In this document: piece by piece, positions 6,357 through 8,747 of the stretch | Position numbering within the stretch: the first letter of the stretch is position 1 | How the letters are laid out: each line of letters begins with the position of its first letter | Notes under the pieces: generated by a model | The model's database searches: none | What the model saw: only the letters and a program-made list of their open reading frames with translations | What the model was told of the DNA's origin: nothing | Made by a program: the position numbers and the translations under genes | Assembly: GCA_016784945.1 (NCBI GenBank) | Contig: JADHTP010000122.1 | Span: 1 to 8,747, forward strand | From: Deltaproteobacteria bacterium | GTDB lineage: Bacteria; Myxococcota_A; UBA9042; DTJE01 | Direction: 5' to 3' | Length of the DNA stretch: 8,747 bases

Positions 6357-8747
6357 TGCACCACCCCGCTCACGACCGTGTGGCCCGCCTCCCGGTAGAT
6401 CTGGCTGGCCTGGATGGTGAACTTGGTCCCCGGGGGGAAGCCCGCGCCCAGGTCACCCAGGTCTATCTCGGGAATGGGGAAGGAGGCCAGGGGACCCGCG
6501 GTGAAGCTTTCGAACAACATGGGCAGCAAGGTGTCCTCGAGGAGCTGGGTCAGGGCGTACTTGGCGTTGGCCATGCCCCCGCTCACGCTTTCCACCTCGA
6601 TCTCCACCACGTCCAGTTCCTGGATGCCGAAGGACAGTTCCGTGCCCGTGGGCTTGTTCTCCACGTCCAGCAGCAGGCCGGCCTCGGCCGACGCATAGGC
6701 GTCCATCTCCATGGGTTGTCCCAGCAGCGTCAGCGTCGCGTGCACGTGCACGTCCCCCACCTGGAACTTGAAGTCCCCGGTGGGCGTGCAGGAGGTGAGC
6801 ACCGGCGGCAGCATGAGGGAAATGTCCAGCACCAGGTCCTCCACCCCGAACTGATCGATGCCCAGGTCCGGGGGCAGGTCCGCTTCGCCCAGGGTGATCT
6901 CCAGGGATCCCCCATACCAGACCGAGTACAGCACCTGGTTCAGCAGATCGTCGAAGATCCCGAACTCCAGTTCGTTCATCTCGATGAAGTGGAAGGGCGG
7001 CTCGCTGGAAGCCAGGCAGGCTGATCGCGCCAGGGAACCCAGGGGGTCGTAGGGGACGCCCTTGGGAGTCAGGGCCGTGGCGGTCAGGCCCACGTCCGCC
7101 CCGGAGGCGTCGAACTGGGCGCTCGATATGGTGGTCTTGATGTTCAGGTCCGTGGGACTGCCCGACCCGATGAGGGGCGGGATGGTGAGGGGAATCTCGA
7201 ATTCCAGGGACTCCAGGGCGTCCTCCAGGATGGAGGCGAACTGGTCCAGCATATCCACCACCGTGGTCTCGATCATGTCGGTGATGGTGCCGGAGAACAG
7301 GCCCACCAGCCAGTTGAACAGGAATCCCAGCAGCCCGTCCAGGCTGATGTTCAAACCGTTCACCGCGGCCGACTTGGCGCCCAGGGTCACCTTGACCGTG
7401 CCCGGGGTCGGCACATTGACCAGCAGGTCCACGTCCACGGTTATGCTGGACGCCGTCACCTTGCCGGAGGCGCTGGGGCACAGGAACCCGGACATGTTGG
7501 CGTCGATGTCCATGCTGATGTTGGTCAGCTTCACCCGGGCGTGCAGCCCGCCGTTCACCGGGTACAGGTCCAGGTCCGGCCCGTTGTACTGGATGTTCTT
7601 GGCATAGATGGTGGCGGTGCAGTGCAGGATGCCCTGCTTGGCCAGGGGGCTGGGGATCAGACTCTCCAGGTCGATGCCGCCCAGCATGAGCAGGATGATG
7701 GTGGCGAAGTCGTCCACGGTGCTGGTGTTGTTGTCGTCGAACACCGTGGGCCCCAGGAAGACCCGCAGCCCGTCCGGGATGGCCGCGGCTGCCGGATTCG
7801 ACGGGTCCGTCGGGTAGTACTTGTGGGAAAACTCGTAGGCGCGAACCGCCTTGTACTGCCCGCCTGCGGCGTTGGTGGCCACCATGCGGATGATGTTGGT
7901 GCCCGACCGCGGGATCATCTTGTAGCTGAAGGCCCCGCCCGCCCCGGGGACCACGTTCTGGTCGTTGATCAGGAACTCGGTGATGGGCCCGCCCGTGCTG
8001 CTCACGGTGCCAGTGACCGTGATCTCGTCCGGCGGCCCCAGGATCATGGCGCCGCGGGGCGGATAGCTCACCACGATGTCCGGCTTGCACTCGGGCGTGT
8101 CCAACAGCATGTGGTCGCAGTCACCGCCGGGCAGGCAATAGTCCTGGGTACATCCGTTGCCGTCGTCGCAGGGGCTCTGGGACCCCTCGCAGACGCCGTT
8201 CATGCACACGTCGTTGAAAGAACACTGGTCACCATCGTCGCAGGGCGTGCCCGTGGAGGCCTGGAATACGCAACCCTGGGCCGGGTCGCACTCGTCCGTG
8301 GTGCAGGGATTGTCGTCGTTGCAGTTGAACACCTTGTTCCCCGGGATACAGGTGCTGCTCTGGCACCTGTCACCCACGGTGCAGGCGTTGCCGTCGGTGC
8401 ACGTGTTGTCGTTGGGCGCGTGCACGCAGCCCAGGGTCGCATCGCAGAAGTCGTAGGTGCAGGGGTTGTCGTTGGCGCACACCAGGGGGACGGCCCCGGG
8501 CTGGCAGGCCCCGGCGATGCACTGGTCATTCAGCGTGCAGGGATTCCCGTCGTCGCACGGCAGGTCCGCCGGCAGGTGCAGGCAGACGCCCGATGAGTCA
8601 CAGGTGTCCAGGGTACACAGGTTCCCGTCGTCGCAGTTCACGATGCCGCCGCCGGACTGGCACTCGCCCGAGGCGCAGAAATCGCCCAGGGTACAGGGAT
8701 CGCCGTCGTCGCAGGGCCCGTTCTGCGGGGTATGGGCGCAGCCGCCC
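6353..8747 (-). CDS. Secreted repeat protein with Ig-like and BPI/LBP-like (TULIP) domains, N-terminus outside window
   Basis: The reading frame is open to the right edge. The repeats continue past the in-frame GTG at 8641, so that codon is internal and 797 residues are visible. Numbering from the edge, residues 1-220 hold eight full four-Cys repeats and the tail of a ninth, of the same family as in the lipoprotein. Residues about 224-306 look like an Ig-like, glucodextranase-B-type domain (SYPPRG, ITVTGTV, GTNIIRMVATNAAG). Residues about 373-797 resemble the two lobes of BPI/LBP. The first has NGGLHARVKL and a long amphipathic segment at 459-515. The second opens with DDLLNQVLYSVWYGGSLEITL split at 599-619, then LLEDTLLPMLFESFTAG and FPIPEIDLG. 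This fold binds lipids in a hydrophobic groove in known members. The fold call is by pattern only. Secretion is inferred from the cysteines. The stop overlaps the lipoprotein start as ATGA. Confidence 0.85.
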   Translation of the reverse strand, partial: GGCAHTPQNGPCDDGDPCTLGDFCASGECQSGGGIVNCDDGNLCTLDTCDSSGVCLHLPADLPCDDGNPCTLNDQCIAGACQPGAVPLVCANDNPCTYDFCDATLGCVHAPNDNTCTDGNACTVGDRCQSSTCIPGNKVFNCNDDNPCTTDECDPAQGCVFQASTGTPCDDGDQCSFNDVCMNGVCEGSQSPCDDGNGCTQDYCLPGGDCDHMLLDTPECKPDIVVSYPPRGAMILGPPDEITVTGTVSSTGGPITEFLINDQNVVPGAGGAFSYKMIPRSGTNIIRMVATNAAGGQYKAVRAYEFSHKYYPTDPSNPAAAAIPDGLRVFLGPTVFDDNNTSTVDDFATIILLMLGGIDLESLIPSPLAKQGILHCTATIYAKNIQYNGPDLDLYPVNGGLHARVKLTNISMDIDANMSGFLCPSASGKVTASSITVDVDLLVNVPTPGTVKVTLGAKSAAVNGLNISLDGLLGFLFNWLVGLFSGTITDMIETTVVDMLDQFASILEDALESLEFEIPLTIPPLIGSGSPTDLNIKTTISSAQFDASGADVGLTATALTPKGVPYDPLGSLARSACLASSEPPFHFIEMNELEFGIFDDLLNQVLYSVWYGGSLEITLGEADLPPDLGIDQFGVEDLVLDISLMLPPVLTSCTPTGDFKFQVGDVHVHATLTLLGQPMEMDAYASAEAGLLLDVENKPTGTELSFGIQELDVVEIEVESVSGGMANAKYALTQLLEDTLLPMLFESFTAGPLASFPIPEIDLGDLGAGFPPGTKFTIQASQIYREAGHTVVSGVVQ
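8087..8747 (-). repeat. Eight tandem four-cysteine repeats with a 26-residue period
   Basis: First cysteines, counted from the right edge, are at residues 12, 38, 64, 90, 116, 142, 169 and 193, so five successive intervals are exactly 26 residues (78 bases). Types A and B alternate without a break (B,A,B,A,B,A,B,A). The array enters from beyond the window, because the visible sequence opens with the GGC tail of another type A unit. Confidence 0.88.

Noticed and set aside
4311..6398. A 695-codon open frame on the plus strand opposite the lipoprotein gene
   Set aside because: Its translation is a monotone of Val, Ala and Gly that is the antisense image of the CDDGD repeats. It has no domain or signal of its own, while the minus-strand frame has a lipobox, ordered cysteines and a coupled start.
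6453..8090. A 545-codon minus-strand frame overlapping the TULIP gene
   Set aside because: It is a frame-shifted shadow rich in Arg, Gly and Pro. The main frame carries the repeats, Ig-like and TULIP signals across the same bases.
8639..8641. GTG at 8641 as the true start of the large secreted protein
   Set aside because: The frame stays open to the window edge and continues the same cysteine repeats upstream, so this codon is an internal valine.

Overview
This is a GC-rich, densely coded bacterial window. Nothing taxonomic is encoded (no rRNA or marker gene). The lower half encodes secreted proteins built from tandem four-cysteine repeats of the form C-[DN]-D-G-x-x-C-T, a type I associate with Myxococcota and related former Deltaproteobacteria and with Dictyostelium extracellular proteins. 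My best guess is a myxobacterium-like lineage, but that is inference.

Plus-strand block (1-2860). A hairpin with a T run near the left edge looks like the terminator of a gene outside the window. Three co-directional genes follow: a HAD-family phosphatase/phosphoglucomutase-like hydrolase, a radical SAM protein with an unrecognised N-terminal domain and five extra C-terminal cysteines, and exodeoxyribonuclease III. The last two are 11 bases apart and are probably co-transcribed. The three do not form an obvious pathway.

Minus-strand block (2866-8747, read right to left). First comes a large secreted protein whose N-terminus lies beyond the right edge. It has at least eight Cys-rich repeats, an Ig-like domain, and about 425 residues that I read as a two-lobed BPI/LBP-like (TULIP) lipid-binding region. 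Its stop codon overlaps the start of the next gene (ATGA), which encodes an 801-residue lipoprotein. That protein has a lipobox at Cys22, an acidic Gly/Pro tether, sixteen repeats of the same family in two alternating types, and a C-terminal domain of about 250 residues with no name I know. After 59 bases come a small cupin and a class I glutamine amidotransferase-like protein, 12 bases apart, possibly with their own extended -10 promoter. The amidotransferase and exonuclease III genes converge with five bases between them.

The most interesting unit is the coupled repeat-TULIP and repeat-lipoprotein pair. It combines a lipid-anchored and an apparently unanchored partner that carry the same disulfide-rich repeat. 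The second carries a fold best known from animal lipid-transfer and LPS-binding proteins. A role in cell-surface lipid handling is a hypothesis, not something the sequence proves.
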